From positions 1 to 64,000 of the forward strand of contig CAVWUA010000030.1 in assembly GCA_963758025.1 (NCBI GenBank): a stretch of 64,000 bases of DNA, read 5' to 3'. Position numbers and translations under genes: made by a program. A model generated the notes under the pieces. That model searched no databases. It saw nothing but the letters and a program-made list of their open reading frames with translations, and was not told the DNA's origin. Shown here one piece after another: positions 8,735 to 18,685 of the stretch (position 1 is the first letter of the stretch; every line of letters starts with the position of its first letter). This stretch comes from CAVWUA01 sp963758025. GTDB taxonomy: Bacteria; Planctomycetota; Planctomycetia; Isosphaerales; Isosphaeraceae.

Positions 8735-9823
8735 GAATTATCCCGATTCGCGCCCTCTTGACTTGAAACGAAAGGAATCGTCTCCGATAGACTCGAAAAT
8801 GTGTATCGTGTGCTCGATTCTCTCGCCACGTTTCCTTGTTGGCGTTCTTTCAACCCGTCCCTCTGCCAGCCTTGATTGTTCCAGATCCGAGCCCAACCCC
8901 ATACCAACCCGCCTGGAATTCTTATCCATGTCGTTCTCGGTACCGGAACCTCCTTGCATTTTCGATGCCGCGGACGGACCTTCCGCTCGATTAACGTGAT
9001 AAATTTAATTAGAAATTATCATCAATGGATTATTTTATAGTGTCTTGCCCTGACATCATCTTGGATCGTGGAACCGCGTTCAGGTCGGTTGTCTGACTTG
9101 TCGGAGGATTGCCAGGGGATCGACCTTCTGGCCCTTCTTCATTCGCGAAGCGCCCGTTGAGGCCCAGTCGTGGCGGCCTCCACGTCCCGAGATGGCGAAT
9201 CCGCCCGCCGGGATCGGGTCCACGAAGTGTCACTCCGGCTCCTCCGCCGCGTGCGAGACCGCGCAGGGTCAACGACACTCCTTTGAGGGCCAGTTGGGTC
9301 CCCCCAGCGGTCCGCGAGCTGGCTCCCGGACGGAGGATTGATTACCGATCTATTTATCTTGAAAAGACTTACGGAGAACAGCCCTCGCCGAACGGCGTCC
9401 GAAAATGGACCGGCAAGGTCAGCGACAACCGCAGGCGCGGGGATCGGTGCCGGAGAATCGTCGATTCTTCTTTGATGAATAATGAAGCTTACGCCGATTC
9501 CGTCTGTGGCGGTCACGAAAAAAACTGCGCCTGTCGGCATCAACGACACACAGAGGGCCAGTGGCGCGCTGTGGGAATGTCACTGAGGTTCCTCCACGCG
9601 AGCCGTGGCGGGTTTCGCCACTCCACCACCCCGCGCGTCGCGTCGTGTTTTGGTGGGGCGAGACGGACCCATCAGCCGACTTCGCGATCGTCCCGCCTGA
9701 CGTTGTGGCCCCCTTGAGGGGGAATGCCCCAACCGGTTAGCCTGTCGAGACACCCCCCGCGGATCATCGGCTGATCAATCCGAGGGACGAACGCGGCTCC
9801 GAGCTTGCACCGAGAGGAAATGA
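8735..9823. other. Non-coding region of about 1.1 kb
   Basis: I found no supportable gene. An AT-rich patch around 8998-9045 contains an imperfect palindrome GATAAATTTAATTAGAAATTATC, unusual for this GC-rich sequence and possibly a promoter. A degenerate repeat with TCAACGACAC followed by GAGGGCCAGT occurs near 9269 and 9539, each associated with TGTCACTnnGGnTCCTCC. This may be decayed sequence or an old mobile fragment. Confidence 0.4.
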
Positions 9824-9826
9824 GTG

Positions 9827-10758
9827 ATGCCAGACGAGCGGAAACTGAACAAGCCCTGGCTGGTCGCGGTCTGGCCGGGGATGGGGAATGTGGCCGTCAG
9901 CGCCGGGTATTATCTGATGGCCAAGCTCAACATGCATCTGCTGGCCGAACTGCCGGCCCAGGAGCTTTTCGACATCGAGCACGTGGAAGTCAAGGACGGA
10001 ATCATCCACACGGGCCGATTGCCGCGCAGCCGGCTCTTTGCCTGGAGCGATCCCAATGGCCGCCACGACCTCGTCGTCTTCATCGGCGAGGCGCAGCCCC
10101 CCTGGGCAAGTATACGTTTTGTCACCGGCTCATGGCCTTCGCGAAACAACTCGGGGTGGAGCGGATCTTCACGTTCGCGGCGATGGCCACCCAGATGCAC
10201 CCCGGAGACGACGCGCGGGTCTTCGGCGCCGGCACCGACGAGGAAACCCTCGCCGAATTGAAGAAGCAGCCGGGGATGGAGATCCTTGAGGATGGTCACA
10301 TCGGCGGGCTGAATGGCGTGCTCGTCGGCGCGTCCGCCGAAGCCGGTGTACCCGGCGCGTGCCTGCTCGGCGAGATGCCGCATGTCTTCGCCCAGCTCCC
10401 GTTCCCGAAGGCGTCGCTGGCCGTGCTCAAAGCATTCTCAAAGATCGCCGGCATCGAGGTGGACCTCACCGAGCTATCCGAGCAGGCCGATGAGATGGAG
10501 CAGAGACTCGGCGAACTGCTCTCGCAAATGGAGCAGGCGCTCGGTCAGAGGATGCAAGCCCAGGAGGAAGTCGTCGAGCAAGAGCCGGTCGAGGAAGAAC
10601 CGTTCCGCCCGGAAGACGAGCAGCGCGTCGAACAACTATTCGAGCGGGCCCGGCAGGACCGCTCGGTTGCCTATGAACTCAAGCGCGAGCTGGACCGGCT
10701 GGGCGTGTATCGGGATTACGAGGACCGGTTCCTTGACCTGTTCAAGAAGTCGGAATGA
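9827..10758 (+). CDS. PAC2 family protein, frameshifted
   Basis: The restored protein is about 310 residues. The N-terminal part (KPWLVAVWPGMGNVAVSAGY) and the middle (RIFTFAAMATQMHPGDDARV, GLNGVLVGASAEAG) match the PAC2 fold, named after a proteasome assembly chaperone and found in many bacteria with unknown role. The C-terminal ~90 residues are acidic and probably helical (SEQADEMEQRLGELLSQMEQ). The frame breaks near 10105 in a run of six C. Adding one C restores EAQPPLGKYTFCHRLMAF, so a sequencing error is likely. The start is the ATG at 9827 with GAGAGG upstream; a GTG just before it is in frame. Confidence 0.8.
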
Positions 10759-10803
10759 GGCCCGGGGAACGGGCAAACAGAGTTTGGCTCGCCCCCGGGG
10801 CCC
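10759..10803. terminator. Imperfect GC-rich hairpin between convergent genes
   Basis: GGCCCGGGG pairs with CCCCGGGGCCC across a loop of about 25 bases, with one bulge. It sits between the convergent PAC2 and xylose isomerase genes and could end both transcripts. There is no clear T tract. Confidence 0.4.
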
Positions 10804-10826
10804 GACGTGCGCGCGACGATTTCCAA

Positions 10827-11873
10827 TCACTTCCGTCCGGTCAAGGCGTTCAGAATAAGCATTTCCAGTTGCTCGTACTGGCGATTGCGGCGGAGTTCCT
10901 CGACCCTGGCTTCATCCACGCCCCGGACGATGTCCAGCAGGCGCAGGAACATCGTCCGCGAGTGCGCCAGGTGGAACATCGACTCCTCCAGCACGGTCGT
11001 CCGCATCGCCTTGATGTCCAGGCCGATGCACTCGCCGTTTCGCCCGTAGCCGTTCTTTTCCAGCACCCAGACCTGATCGAACGCCCGGCGCAGGTCGGCC
11101 GAGCCGAAGACCTTGTCCTGGTCATACTTCAGGCCGTTCTGGTCGTTCAGGTGGACGCTCCAGAGCTTCTTGTGCCAGAGGGCATAGGCCATGTCGTCGG
11201 CGGGATCGAGTCCGGCCAGAATCGAATGGGCGCTCTCGATCAGGACGCCCGAGCGGGCCGGGTCGACCGTCGTGTAGGCCAGGCCGACCATGTGGCCGAC
11301 CGTGGGAAGGTAAGCCTGGTCCATCGGCTCGTTCGGCTTCGCTTCGCCAAGGATGCGGATCTCGGGGTCGTGCTCCAGGATCATGTTCCAGGCGTCGCGA
11401 ATGCGGCCGATCGCGGTGACGGCGTCCTTCGCCTCGCGGATGTAGGTGCCCTCCCGGGCCAGCCAGAGGACGAAATTGCGGCAACCGACCTCTCGGGCGA
11501 TGTCCACGGCGCGCCGGGTGCGGTCGAGAGCGTAGCGGCGGTCGCTCTCGCTGTTCGACGTGAACGCGCCGTCGATCGTCCGGGGTTCCTCCCAGAGCCT
11601 CGGCGCGACGATCTCGACGAAGAGGCCCTCGCCGTCGAGCAGCTTCTTCACCTCGCCCACGCCCTTCAACGTGGCGTTCCAGTCGAGGTCGGCCGGCACG
11701 ATATCGTCGTCGTGGAATTGCACGGCGTCGAAACCGAGTTCCTTGTAGGCCCGGATTTTCCGGGCGAATTCGATTTCCGTTCGCACGGGAGGGCCGAACG
11801 GGTCCGCCCCGGTGCTGATATTCCAGGGGCCGAAGGAGAACCGATACTTGGTTGGAGCGGCTTCGGTGGCCAT
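10827..11873 (-). CDS. xylA: Xylose isomerase
   Basis: This 348-residue TIM-barrel enzyme interconverts D-xylose and D-xylulose (and glucose and fructose) with two divalent metal ions. Recognisable motifs are FSFGPWNISTGADPFGPPVR at the N-terminus, the catalytic histidine region AVQFHDDDIVP, the metal-binding glutamates in GEAKPNEP and the HLNDQNGLKYDQD metal site. It resembles the shorter actinobacterial-type (class I) enzymes. The ATG at 11873 gives the family N-terminus (MATEAAPTKYRF). The frame stays open far upstream, but that part is antisense to two other genes. It stands alone, with no xylulokinase nearby. Confidence 0.92.
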   Translation of the reverse strand: MATEAAPTKYRFSFGPWNISTGADPFGPPVRTEIEFARKIRAYKELGFDAVQFHDDDIVPADLDWNATLKGVGEVKKLLDGEGLFVEIVAPRLWEEPRTIDGAFTSNSESDRRYALDRTRRAVDIAREVGCRNFVLWLAREGTYIREAKDAVTAIGRIRDAWNMILEHDPEIRILGEAKPNEPMDQAYLPTVGHMVGLAYTTVDPARSGVLIESAHSILAGLDPADDMAYALWHKKLWSVHLNDQNGLKYDQDKVFGSADLRRAFDQVWVLEKNGYGRNGECIGLDIKAMRTTVLEESMFHLAHSRTMFLRLLDIVRGVDEARVEELRRNRQYEQLEMLILNALTGRK

Positions 11874-11996
11874 AATGGCGATGTCTCCAGCTCGCGCGGA
11901 TGAGGGATGTTCCGAATGCGGTACGAGTTTAACGAAGCCGACGTCCTGTCGCGCAGGGATTTTCGCCACAGCCGTCCGGTTGTTCGGAGCGGCGGG

Positions 11997-12296
11997 ATGC
12001 GGATCTGGCACCTGATCGTCGCGGTGATCATCACGGCGACCTTTCTGACGCTTTGGCGCGATCCTGTCGGCCGGGTTGCTCTGATCGTATTCGTGACCGG
12101 TCTGGGCGAGGTCTTCTTCGGTCTCACGGCGCTGCTGGCCCTTTTCCGCACGATCGGGGCGATCGGTCAGGCACGCCGCCTCTCCGCCTATGCCGAGGCC
12201 CTGGTGGCGACCGGCCTGGTCCTGGTGGTCGCCTCGGCACTGATGAACGGACTGCTCTGGATCGGCGTCTGGCTGGTTCAGCGGGTCGTGGCTTGA
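11997..12296 (+). CDS. Small conserved membrane protein
   Basis: The protein has 99 residues with three predicted membrane segments (MRIWHLIVAVIITATFLTL, the FVTGLGEVFFGLTALLALF region, and ALVATGLVLVVASALMNGLL). I recognise it as a planctomycete hypothetical of unknown function. The start at 11997 is preferred over 11907 because GGAG lies 7 bases upstream and the protein then begins directly with a membrane segment. It is divergent from xylA and 18 bases upstream of the ceramidase-like gene, so the latter two may be co-transcribed. Confidence 0.7.
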   Translation: MRIWHLIVAVIITATFLTLWRDPVGRVALIVFVTGLGEVFFGLTALLALFRTIGAIGQARRLSAYAEALVATGLVLVVASALMNGLLWIGVWLVQRVVA

Positions 12297-12314
12297 ACCT
12301 CGGAGTAACGCACC

Positions 12315-13655
12315 ATGTTCGTCTCTCGACGTGAAGACAGCCGCCTTTCCGCCGGTTACGGTGAGGCCGACCTTCAGGCCCCGATCGGGGGCTCGATGCC
12401 TGGCTACTTCAGCGACCGGAAGGCCAGCGACGTGCACGACCCATTGCTGGCCAAGGCCGTCGTCCTGCGCCGGGGGAACGTGGCGGGGGCCCTGGTGGCG
12501 CTGGACCTGATCGGCATCGGTGCGCCCGAGGTCGCCGCCTGTCGCAAGGCGGTCGAGGCCGCTACCGGCATCCCGGCCGCCCATGTCTGGGTTCATGCCA
12601 CCCACACCCACACCGGGACAATGGTCCCGCGCTCGTTTACTCCCGACGCCGCCGAGATTTACGCACAGATCTATATCGGCGAGGTGGACCCGGCCTGGAC
12701 CAAATCCCTCCCGAACCGCGTGGCCGAAGCCGTTCGCCAGGCCGACCGCGCGGCCGTCGCCGGGCCGATCGAGCTGGGGCAGACGCTGGCCGAGAATCTG
12801 GCCTTCTACCGTCGGTTCCGCATGAAGGACGGGACAGTCAGGACCAATCCCGGCCGGAATAACCCCGAGGTCGTCGAGCCGGCCGGGCAGGTCGATCCGA
12901 CCCTGACGGCCGTGCGGTTTCCCGAGAGCAAGACGCTCCTCGTCGTCTTTGGCGTGCATCCCGACGTCATCGGTGGCACGCGCTATTCCGCCGATTATCC
13001 AGCCTTCCTGACGGCCCGCGTCCGCGAGACACTCGGCAAGGACTGGGGCGTCCTCTTCCTGAATGCCGCGTGCGGCAACATCAACCACATCGACGTGCAT
13101 AATCCTAACCAGGCCAAGGGAATCGAGGAATCGACCCGGATCGGCCGCGCCCTGGGCGAGGCGACCTTGCGGGCCTTGGAGAAGACCGAACGCTTTATGA
13201 TCGATGACCTGGCATTCGCCTCACGCGTCGTGCCCAGCCGCCTGCGGACCGTTCCCGAGGAGACCGTTCAGGAGGCCGAACGCCTGCTGCGGGAGAGCCC
13301 GGAAAAGGCCCGTCAGTTCAACGGCCTCTTCGCGCCGGCGGCGCTGGTGCTGGGCCGAACCCGTCAGCGCGAGCAAACGGCCGAGATCGCCGCGATGCGT
13401 CTCGGGCCGATGGCCCTGGTCGGGATGCCCGGCGAAATCTTCGTCGAACTGGCCCGGATGGTCCAGCACGACAGCCCGTTTGACCCCACCCGCCTGATCG
13501 GCCTGACGAACGGCTCGCTCGGGTACATCCCGACGAAGCAAGGGTACGAGGAAGGGGGCTACGAGAGCGGCTATCGCTCCGCCCGATTCGCCCCCGGCAC
13601 CGGCGAGCGCTGGGCCGAGACCGCCATCACGCTGCTCCAGGAGTTTGTGTCGTAA
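12315..13655 (+). CDS. Neutral/alkaline non-lysosomal ceramidase-like protein
   Basis: The 446-residue protein matches the N-terminal domain of neutral ceramidases. Near residue 95 it has the metal-binding motif HATHTHTG, then GVHPDVIGG and the NAACGNINHID segment typical of the zinc site. The family hydrolyses N-acyl sphingosine amides, but many bacterial members of this length are of unknown substrate. There is no signal peptide, and the C-terminal immunoglobulin-like domain of longer ceramidases is absent. The start is ATG 12315, 18 bases after the preceding small membrane protein. Confidence 0.8.
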   Translation: MFVSRREDSRLSAGYGEADLQAPIGGSMPGYFSDRKASDVHDPLLAKAVVLRRGNVAGALVALDLIGIGAPEVAACRKAVEAATGIPAAHVWVHATHTHTGTMVPRSFTPDAAEIYAQIYIGEVDPAWTKSLPNRVAEAVRQADRAAVAGPIELGQTLAENLAFYRRFRMKDGTVRTNPGRNNPEVVEPAGQVDPTLTAVRFPESKTLLVVFGVHPDVIGGTRYSADYPAFLTARVRETLGKDWGVLFLNAACGNINHIDVHNPNQAKGIEESTRIGRALGEATLRALEKTERFMIDDLAFASRVVPSRLRTVPEETVQEAERLLRESPEKARQFNGLFAPAALVLGRTRQREQTAEIAAMRLGPMALVGMPGEIFVELARMVQHDSPFDPTRLIGLTNGSLGYIPTKQGYEEGGYESGYRSARFAPGTGERWAETAITLLQEFVS

Positions 13656-13846
13656 CTCATTGGGAGAGCATGGCGAAACGCGCCCGATTCGCCCTGGTCG
13701 CCCTTGCGCTTTCGTGCGCCATCGACAGCGATTGCCATTGCGTTTCCTGATGCGATGGGATATCGCTCTGGCCAGACCCCGGTGGAGTTGAGTAGTTTGT
13801 GGGGGATAGACCGCCCCTTTTTGCCTTTATTCGAGGCGCGTAACGC

Positions 13847-15568
13847 ATGACTGCCACAGCCTACGTCCCCGAGACGTTCCCGCATCGCTGGCTCCCGGCC
13901 GAGGTCGAACTGAAGACCTGGGAGCAGATTGAACCCTGGTACCAGAAGCTGCTGGACCGGCCGATCGAGTCGCCCGCCGACCTGGAGGCCTGGCTGGTCG
14001 ACCAGGGGGAACTGAACTCGGCGGTGAGCCAGGAAGGGGTCAAGCGTTATATCGACATGACCTGCCAGACCGACGACCCTGAGCGCGAGACGTTGTATCT
14101 GGCGTGGGTCCGCGACGTGGAGCCGAAGCTCAAGCCGGCTCAGAACGCCTTGCGGTCGAAGTACCTGGACTCGCCCCACCGCTCGGCCTTGCCTGGCGAG
14201 CGCTACCAGGTTTACGACCGCTCGCAGGAGAACCGCCGCCAGCTCTACCGCGAGGCGAACATCCCGCGCGAGACGGAACTCTCCGAGCTGGAGCAGCAGT
14301 ACCAGAAGATCATCGGCGCGATGACCGTGACGTTCCATGACAAGGAATACACACCGTCGCAGATGGCCCCCTTCCTGGAAGAACCGGACCGCGAGACCCG
14401 TCAGGAAGCCTGGGAACTCGTCGCCGCTCGTCGCCTGGCCGACGCGGACAAGCTCGACGAGCTGTTCGACCGGATGCTCAAGCTCCGCGTCGCGATCGCC
14501 AACGAGGCCGGGTTCGACTCCTATACCGAGTATGCCTACCGCAGCCGCGAGCGGTTCGATTATGGGGTCGAGCAGGCCGTGGCGTTTCAGGAGGCGATCG
14601 AGCGGGTGGTCGTCCCCCTGGCGAAGGGGCTTCAGGAAGAGCGTCGCAAATCACTCAATGTGGACACCTTACGCCCCTGGGACCTGGCGGTCGACCCGCT
14701 GGGCCGCGCTCCGCTCCGACCGTTCGACGACCCGGAAAAGCTCGCCGAGGGAACACGCACGATCTTCGAGAAGGTGGACCCGGAACTGGCCGAACAGTTC
14801 CGCTTCCTGCACGATCATGCCCTTCTCGATCTGGCGAACCGCAAGGGGAAAGCCCCGGGGGGATACCAGACGACCCTGGAGGACGACCGGCTGCCGTTCA
14901 TCTTCATGAACGCCGTCGGAATCGATGGCGACCTGCGCACCCTGCTGCACGAGGGGGGCCACGCCTTCCACTCGCTGGCCTGTCGGGGTGAGTCGCTGGC
15001 TGCATACCGCGAGGCCCCCATTGAGTTCTGCGAGGTCGCCTCGATGTCGATGGAGCTGCTCGGTGCGCGTGATACAAAGGTCTTCTACGAGGAGGCCGAT
15101 GCCGAGCGATCTTACCGGCACCTGCTCGAAGAGATCATTCTGATCCTTCCCTGGATCGCCACGGTGGACGCGTTCCAGCACTGGATCTACGCCAATCCGA
15201 ACCACAAACATAGCGAGCGCCGAAAAGCCTGGACCGGCCTGCTCGATCGCTTCGGCGGCATCGTGGACTGGACCGGCCACCAGGATGCTCGCGAGCATAG
15301 CTGGCACCGGCAGTTGCACATCTTCCTGTATCCGTTCTACTACATCGAGTACGGCATCGCTCAGCTTGGCGCCTTGCAGATCTGGCGACGCTCGCTCGAA
15401 GATCGCGCCGCGGCCGTCGACGGCTACCGCAACGCGCTCTCTCTCGGCGGCTCCCGTCCCTTACCTGAACTGTTCGAAGCCGCCGGCATCCGCTTCGATT
15501 TCAGCCAGGAAACCCTGAGCCCGCTGATCGACGCCGTCCGCGCCGAACTGAGCCGTCTTGCTCCTTGA
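13847..15568 (+). CDS. M3 family oligoendopeptidase (PepF-like)
   Basis: The 573-residue cytoplasmic metallopeptidase has the zinc motif HEGGHAFHSLAC (HExxH) near residue 367 and the third ligand in EFCEVASMSMELL about 25 residues later. The N-terminal ~200 residues are helical, as in PepF and thimet oligopeptidases. The C-terminal stretch YPFYYIEYGIAQLGALQIW is the conserved substrate-binding helix of the family. It probably cleaves short peptides. It is complete, lies 191 bases after the ceramidase-like gene and is followed by a strong hairpin. Confidence 0.9.
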   Translation: MTATAYVPETFPHRWLPAEVELKTWEQIEPWYQKLLDRPIESPADLEAWLVDQGELNSAVSQEGVKRYIDMTCQTDDPERETLYLAWVRDVEPKLKPAQNALRSKYLDSPHRSALPGERYQVYDRSQENRRQLYREANIPRETELSELEQQYQKIIGAMTVTFHDKEYTPSQMAPFLEEPDRETRQEAWELVAARRLADADKLDELFDRMLKLRVAIANEAGFDSYTEYAYRSRERFDYGVEQAVAFQEAIERVVVPLAKGLQEERRKSLNVDTLRPWDLAVDPLGRAPLRPFDDPEKLAEGTRTIFEKVDPELAEQFRFLHDHALLDLANRKGKAPGGYQTTLEDDRLPFIFMNAVGIDGDLRTLLHEGGHAFHSLACRGESLAAYREAPIEFCEVASMSMELLGARDTKVFYEEADAERSYRHLLEEIILILPWIATVDAFQHWIYANPNHKHSERRKAWTGLLDRFGGIVDWTGHQDAREHSWHRQLHIFLYPFYYIEYGIAQLGALQIWRRSLEDRAAAVDGYRNALSLGGSRPLPELFEAAGIRFDFSQETLSPLIDAVRAELSRLAP

Positions 15569-15586
15569 GGTCTGGTCTCGACCATC

Positions 15587-15636
15587 ACGTCGGATAGGTG
15601 AGCCACTGGGTCTCGTTCCGCTCACCTATCCGACGT
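15587..15636. terminator. Rho-independent terminator between convergent genes
   Basis: Perfect 17-base arms (ACGTCGGATAGGTGAGC and its complement) surround a 16-base loop, followed by TTTTC on the plus strand. It lies just after the M3 peptidase gene and before the end of the cytochrome gene on the other strand. Confidence 0.85.
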
Positions 15637-15673
15637 TTTCCATGGCCTCGACGACCTCTCGTGTGCTCTGTGG

Positions 15674-18430
15674 TTAATCCGCTTCCGCAATGGTCAACTC
15701 AACGACCGCCTCGAAGGCACCATCGCCGGTCGCCTTCATCGGGATCAGCCAGGCCGCGCCGGCCGCGTTGTCCTGCTCGGAAAGGGCCCTGGCCGAAGTC
15801 CGCAAGCGCAATGCGGACGATCCGACCATCCATCGAAGTCCGTCGTCCGTTGGTGAAACGTCCTTGGAGATCGCCTCGCGTAGGGCAGGTTGATACCCTT
15901 CCGGCGTCCCTTCGACCCAAACCTCGCGGCGCCAGCCGGAGTCCTCGGGCGCGACCCGCTCCCGCACCCGGAGCGTGGCCCCGGCTGGTCCGTGCAGGGT
16001 GTAGTGGAGTGTCACGTTCTCCTGCCCGAACACAAGTTCGGTAAACGAGCCGAACCTTTCGCGCACGGCCCTCGGCGGCACGATGACGCCACCGGGGCCG
16101 ATCAGAACGACGGGCGAGGCCAGTTCGGGCGTCGTCCAGAGAGGCGTGCCTTCGGGGTGCCATTCCCAGAGCCGGCCGGACTTGGTGCGGGAGAGGAAGC
16201 CGCCATTCCACCAGGCAACCCAGGCCAGGCGGTCGGTATCGAACAGCAGCGATTGATCGTTCTTCAGGCCGATCGCCAGCCCTCGTGGGTTGTAGGCGAC
16301 GTGTTTCTCGGGAAGGAGCACCATGTCGCGGACAACCATCGCGCGGTCCCCCTGCCGCTTGAGAATCTCGCGCGTGCCAAACGCGGCGGCCTCCGCCACG
16401 CGTTCGCTGCCGAGCAGCGTCCAGATCGTCGCGAGCTGGTCGTCAAGTGTGCCGGGATGGACCTCGACCGGCTTGAGAAACTGCGGCATCGGCGTGCCGG
16501 GGATGATCCGTTGCGGGTCCGCGAGCCAGCGCCGGAAGTACCGCTCGGTCATCCGTTCGTGAGCGAGAGCCAGGTCGGGACCGAGCGTTTCCGGCTCACC
16601 ACCGGGCGGGATCTTTCCAGCCAGGACGTGGCAGGAGATGCAGCCGAAACCGCGCTGACCGATCAGATTAGCGGCAGCTTCCACCGTTGCGTCGTCCGGT
16701 TCCGTGGTGCGCTCGGTCGGGTCCGCCGTAGCGGTCATCCGGTCGTGGCCCCGGAGGTACGCGACGATCGCCTCGGCCTCTCCGGGAGCGAACGGGTAGG
16801 ACGGCATGTGAACCGACAACCAGGGCCGGGCCGTTGGGGCCTCGCCGCGCACGGCCAGAGCCAGGAATTCGCGTCGAAGCTTGTCACCAACGGCGGAGAG
16901 GTCGGGGGGCGTGAGTGTCCCCTTGAGCGACCCAAGGGCCGGGTCCTCCGCCAGGGCGGCGGCGACCTGAGGGCCGAGCGGATCGCCGCCCTGTCCATCG
17001 CGGGTGTGGCAACCGAGGCAGTTTCGCCGACGGATCGTGTCCCGGGCGAGCGTCCATGCTGGGGACGCCGATGGCTTGGCGGGCAGACCGGCGATCAACG
17101 CGCGCAGATCCCCGAGTTGCTGATCGGATAGGTGGTAACGCGGGACCTTCGTCCCCGCTGGTTCGTCCGCGAGGCAGCCCGCCAGGGGGTTCGTTCCCTG
17201 TCTCAGCGGGATATCCGCCGTGAGCGGTGCGAGGTCCGGAATCTCATGGCACGACGCGCAGCGATAGGTTCCAGCCAGTTCGCGTCCTCGTCGGGGATCA
17301 CCGGCCACCACGTCGAAGGGAACAAGTTCGAGAGGTGGATTGGAGACAAGGTAGGCGGCGAGGTTCGCGGCGGCATCAGCGTTCAGCCGCAAGCCGGGAC
17401 GATGCCGGTTTCGCGCGCCGGACTTCGGCGAGGCCAGGAACATCGCCAGCCAGCGTTCCGAACGCTTGCGCCCCAGGTCGTTCAGGTCGGGCGCGGCGGG
17501 GTTTGTGTGGAGATCGTCGCCGAGTGATCCTCGGGTGTGGCAACCCAGGCAACCCGCCGAGCGAAACAGGAGCCGCCCCTTGGCCGGGTCCGCCACGTTC
17601 ATCGCCATCTGGATCTCACCCGACGGGTCAGCGAGCTTCGATGCCTTTCGCTCCAGAAACGCGATCAGGTCGGCAACATCCGACGGCGGTAGCCCGTGGC
17701 CGAACCCCGGCATGCGTGTGCCAGGGCGTAGCTTCGGCGGGTCGCGCAACCAGGCGGCGAGCCAGTCCGTGTCGATCGCGCGTCCGGCATCGGCCAGTGG
17801 GGGGCCAAGGTCTCGATGTGAAGGTAGGTCGAGCACCGCATGGCAGTTCGCGCATCCGAGCCGGTCGGCCAGCCGGCGTCCCTCCTCGAAGCGATCCAGA
17901 CGTGGTTTGGCCCTTTCTTCCGTGGCTTCGTGGAACAGGAGCCGGCCTGGCAAAGGCTCCCGCGCGAAGCCGGGGCCTTCCCAGTCGATCGCCAGATGCG
18001 ACGGTCCTTTCGCATGGCGGTATTCGACGGTGATCGTGGACAGACCCGGCGGCAGATCGACGGGGAGAGTGTCGAACTCATCGCCGCTCCCGTGGAGGAC
18101 GATGTGCCCGCCGATCGTCATCCGCAAGGCGCCGTCGGTGCGGGCGTGGAAGTGGTGGATTCCGGGCGATTGGATCAGGAGCAGGCCTTGCCAGTGGCCA
18201 GTGAACCCGTCGGCCGGAACCCTCGCGTCCGGCGCACCACGGTCCCAGTTCACGATCAGGTCGTCCTCCACGCGGACAGCGGCGGGTGCGTCCGCCTCCT
18301 CGGCGGAGAACGTGGCAATTAACCCAGGAGCCAGGGCGTCCGGCTCGATCTCGTTTTGAATCGCTCCCCATGCAGTCGGGATGATTGTGGGGACCATGAC
18401 GAGAAGCCAGAATGCCCAGCGATTGGCCAT
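15674..18430 (-). CDS. Exported PA14-like and multi-haem cytochrome c protein
   Basis: The ~918-residue protein begins with a signal peptide (MANRWAFWLLVMVPTIIPTA). A PA14-like domain follows, roughly residues 30-165 (FTGHWQGLLLIQSPGIHHF, then RTDGALRMTIGGH). Five CxxCH haem sites come next at about residues 193 (CANCH), 294 (CLGCH), 391 (CASCH), 471 (CLGCH) and 597 (CISCH). Each has downstream methionines of the type TRMPGFG or TPMPQF that could be axial ligands. The last ~200 residues lack haem motifs and look beta-rich. This is a periplasmic electron-transfer protein of a planctomycete type; its partner enzymes are not nearby. I chose the ATG at 18430 because it yields the signal peptide. 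Confidence 0.85.
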   Translation of the reverse strand: MANRWAFWLLVMVPTIIPTAWGAIQNEIEPDALAPGLIATFSAEEADAPAAVRVEDDLIVNWDRGAPDARVPADGFTGHWQGLLLIQSPGIHHFHARTDGALRMTIGGHIVLHGSGDEFDTLPVDLPPGLSTITVEYRHAKGPSHLAIDWEGPGFAREPLPGRLLFHEATEERAKPRLDRFEEGRRLADRLGCANCHAVLDLPSHRDLGPPLADAGRAIDTDWLAAWLRDPPKLRPGTRMPGFGHGLPPSDVADLIAFLERKASKLADPSGEIQMAMNVADPAKGRLLFRSAGCLGCHTRGSLGDDLHTNPAAPDLNDLGRKRSERWLAMFLASPKSGARNRHRPGLRLNADAAANLAAYLVSNPPLELVPFDVVAGDPRRGRELAGTYRCASCHEIPDLAPLTADIPLRQGTNPLAGCLADEPAGTKVPRYHLSDQQLGDLRALIAGLPAKPSASPAWTLARDTIRRRNCLGCHTRDGQGGDPLGPQVAAALAEDPALGSLKGTLTPPDLSAVGDKLRREFLALAVRGEAPTARPWLSVHMPSYPFAPGEAEAIVAYLRGHDRMTATADPTERTTEPDDATVEAAANLIGQRGFGCISCHVLAGKIPPGGEPETLGPDLALAHERMTERYFRRWLADPQRIIPGTPMPQFLKPVEVHPGTLDDQLATIWTLLGSERVAEAAAFGTREILKRQGDRAMVVRDMVLLPEKHVAYNPRGLAIGLKNDQSLLFDTDRLAWVAWWNGGFLSRTKSGRLWEWHPEGTPLWTTPELASPVVLIGPGGVIVPPRAVRERFGSFTELVFGQENVTLHYTLHGPAGATLRVRERVAPEDSGWRREVWVEGTPEGYQPALREAISKDVSPTDDGLRWMVGSSALRLRTSARALSEQDNAAGAAWLIPMKATGDGAFEAVVELTIAEAD

Positions 18431-18596
18431 GCAAGTGCGATCGCGGCCCATGGTGGATCGGCTGTGAAGTGGATGAAGAGGTAGTGGCTGGTCGTTCATC
18501 GACGGCTTCTCTCCGATCCATCGAACCGCGGCACCCAGTCATGATCTTACGGCTCGTTTCGAGTGTACGGGTCGGACGTGCCGACGGCAAGCAACG

Positions 18597-18641
18597 CAAA
18601 AAGGCCCGAGCGTGCCCATCCATCGGGAACGCTCGGGCCTT
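18597..18641 (-). terminator. Rho-independent terminator of the polysaccharide export gene
   Basis: The 12-base arms AAGGCCCGAGCG and CGCTCGGGCCTT surround a 17-base loop. Read on the minus strand the hairpin is followed by TTTTTGCG, giving a standard terminator just downstream of the Wza-like gene stop. Confidence 0.85.
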
Positions 18642-18685
18642 CGGCATTGTTTCCGCCGATCAGCCGGTCCGCCGGTCTGGCATCA

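Noticed and set aside
8738..9278. Small minus-strand frames upstream of the SDR gene
   Set aside because: No ribosome site, no known motif and low-complexity composition.
11874..13100. Long N-terminal extension of xylose isomerase
   Set aside because: The frame is open upstream, but this part is antisense to the small membrane protein and the ceramidase-like gene. The real N-terminus (MATEAAPTKYRF) starts at 11873.
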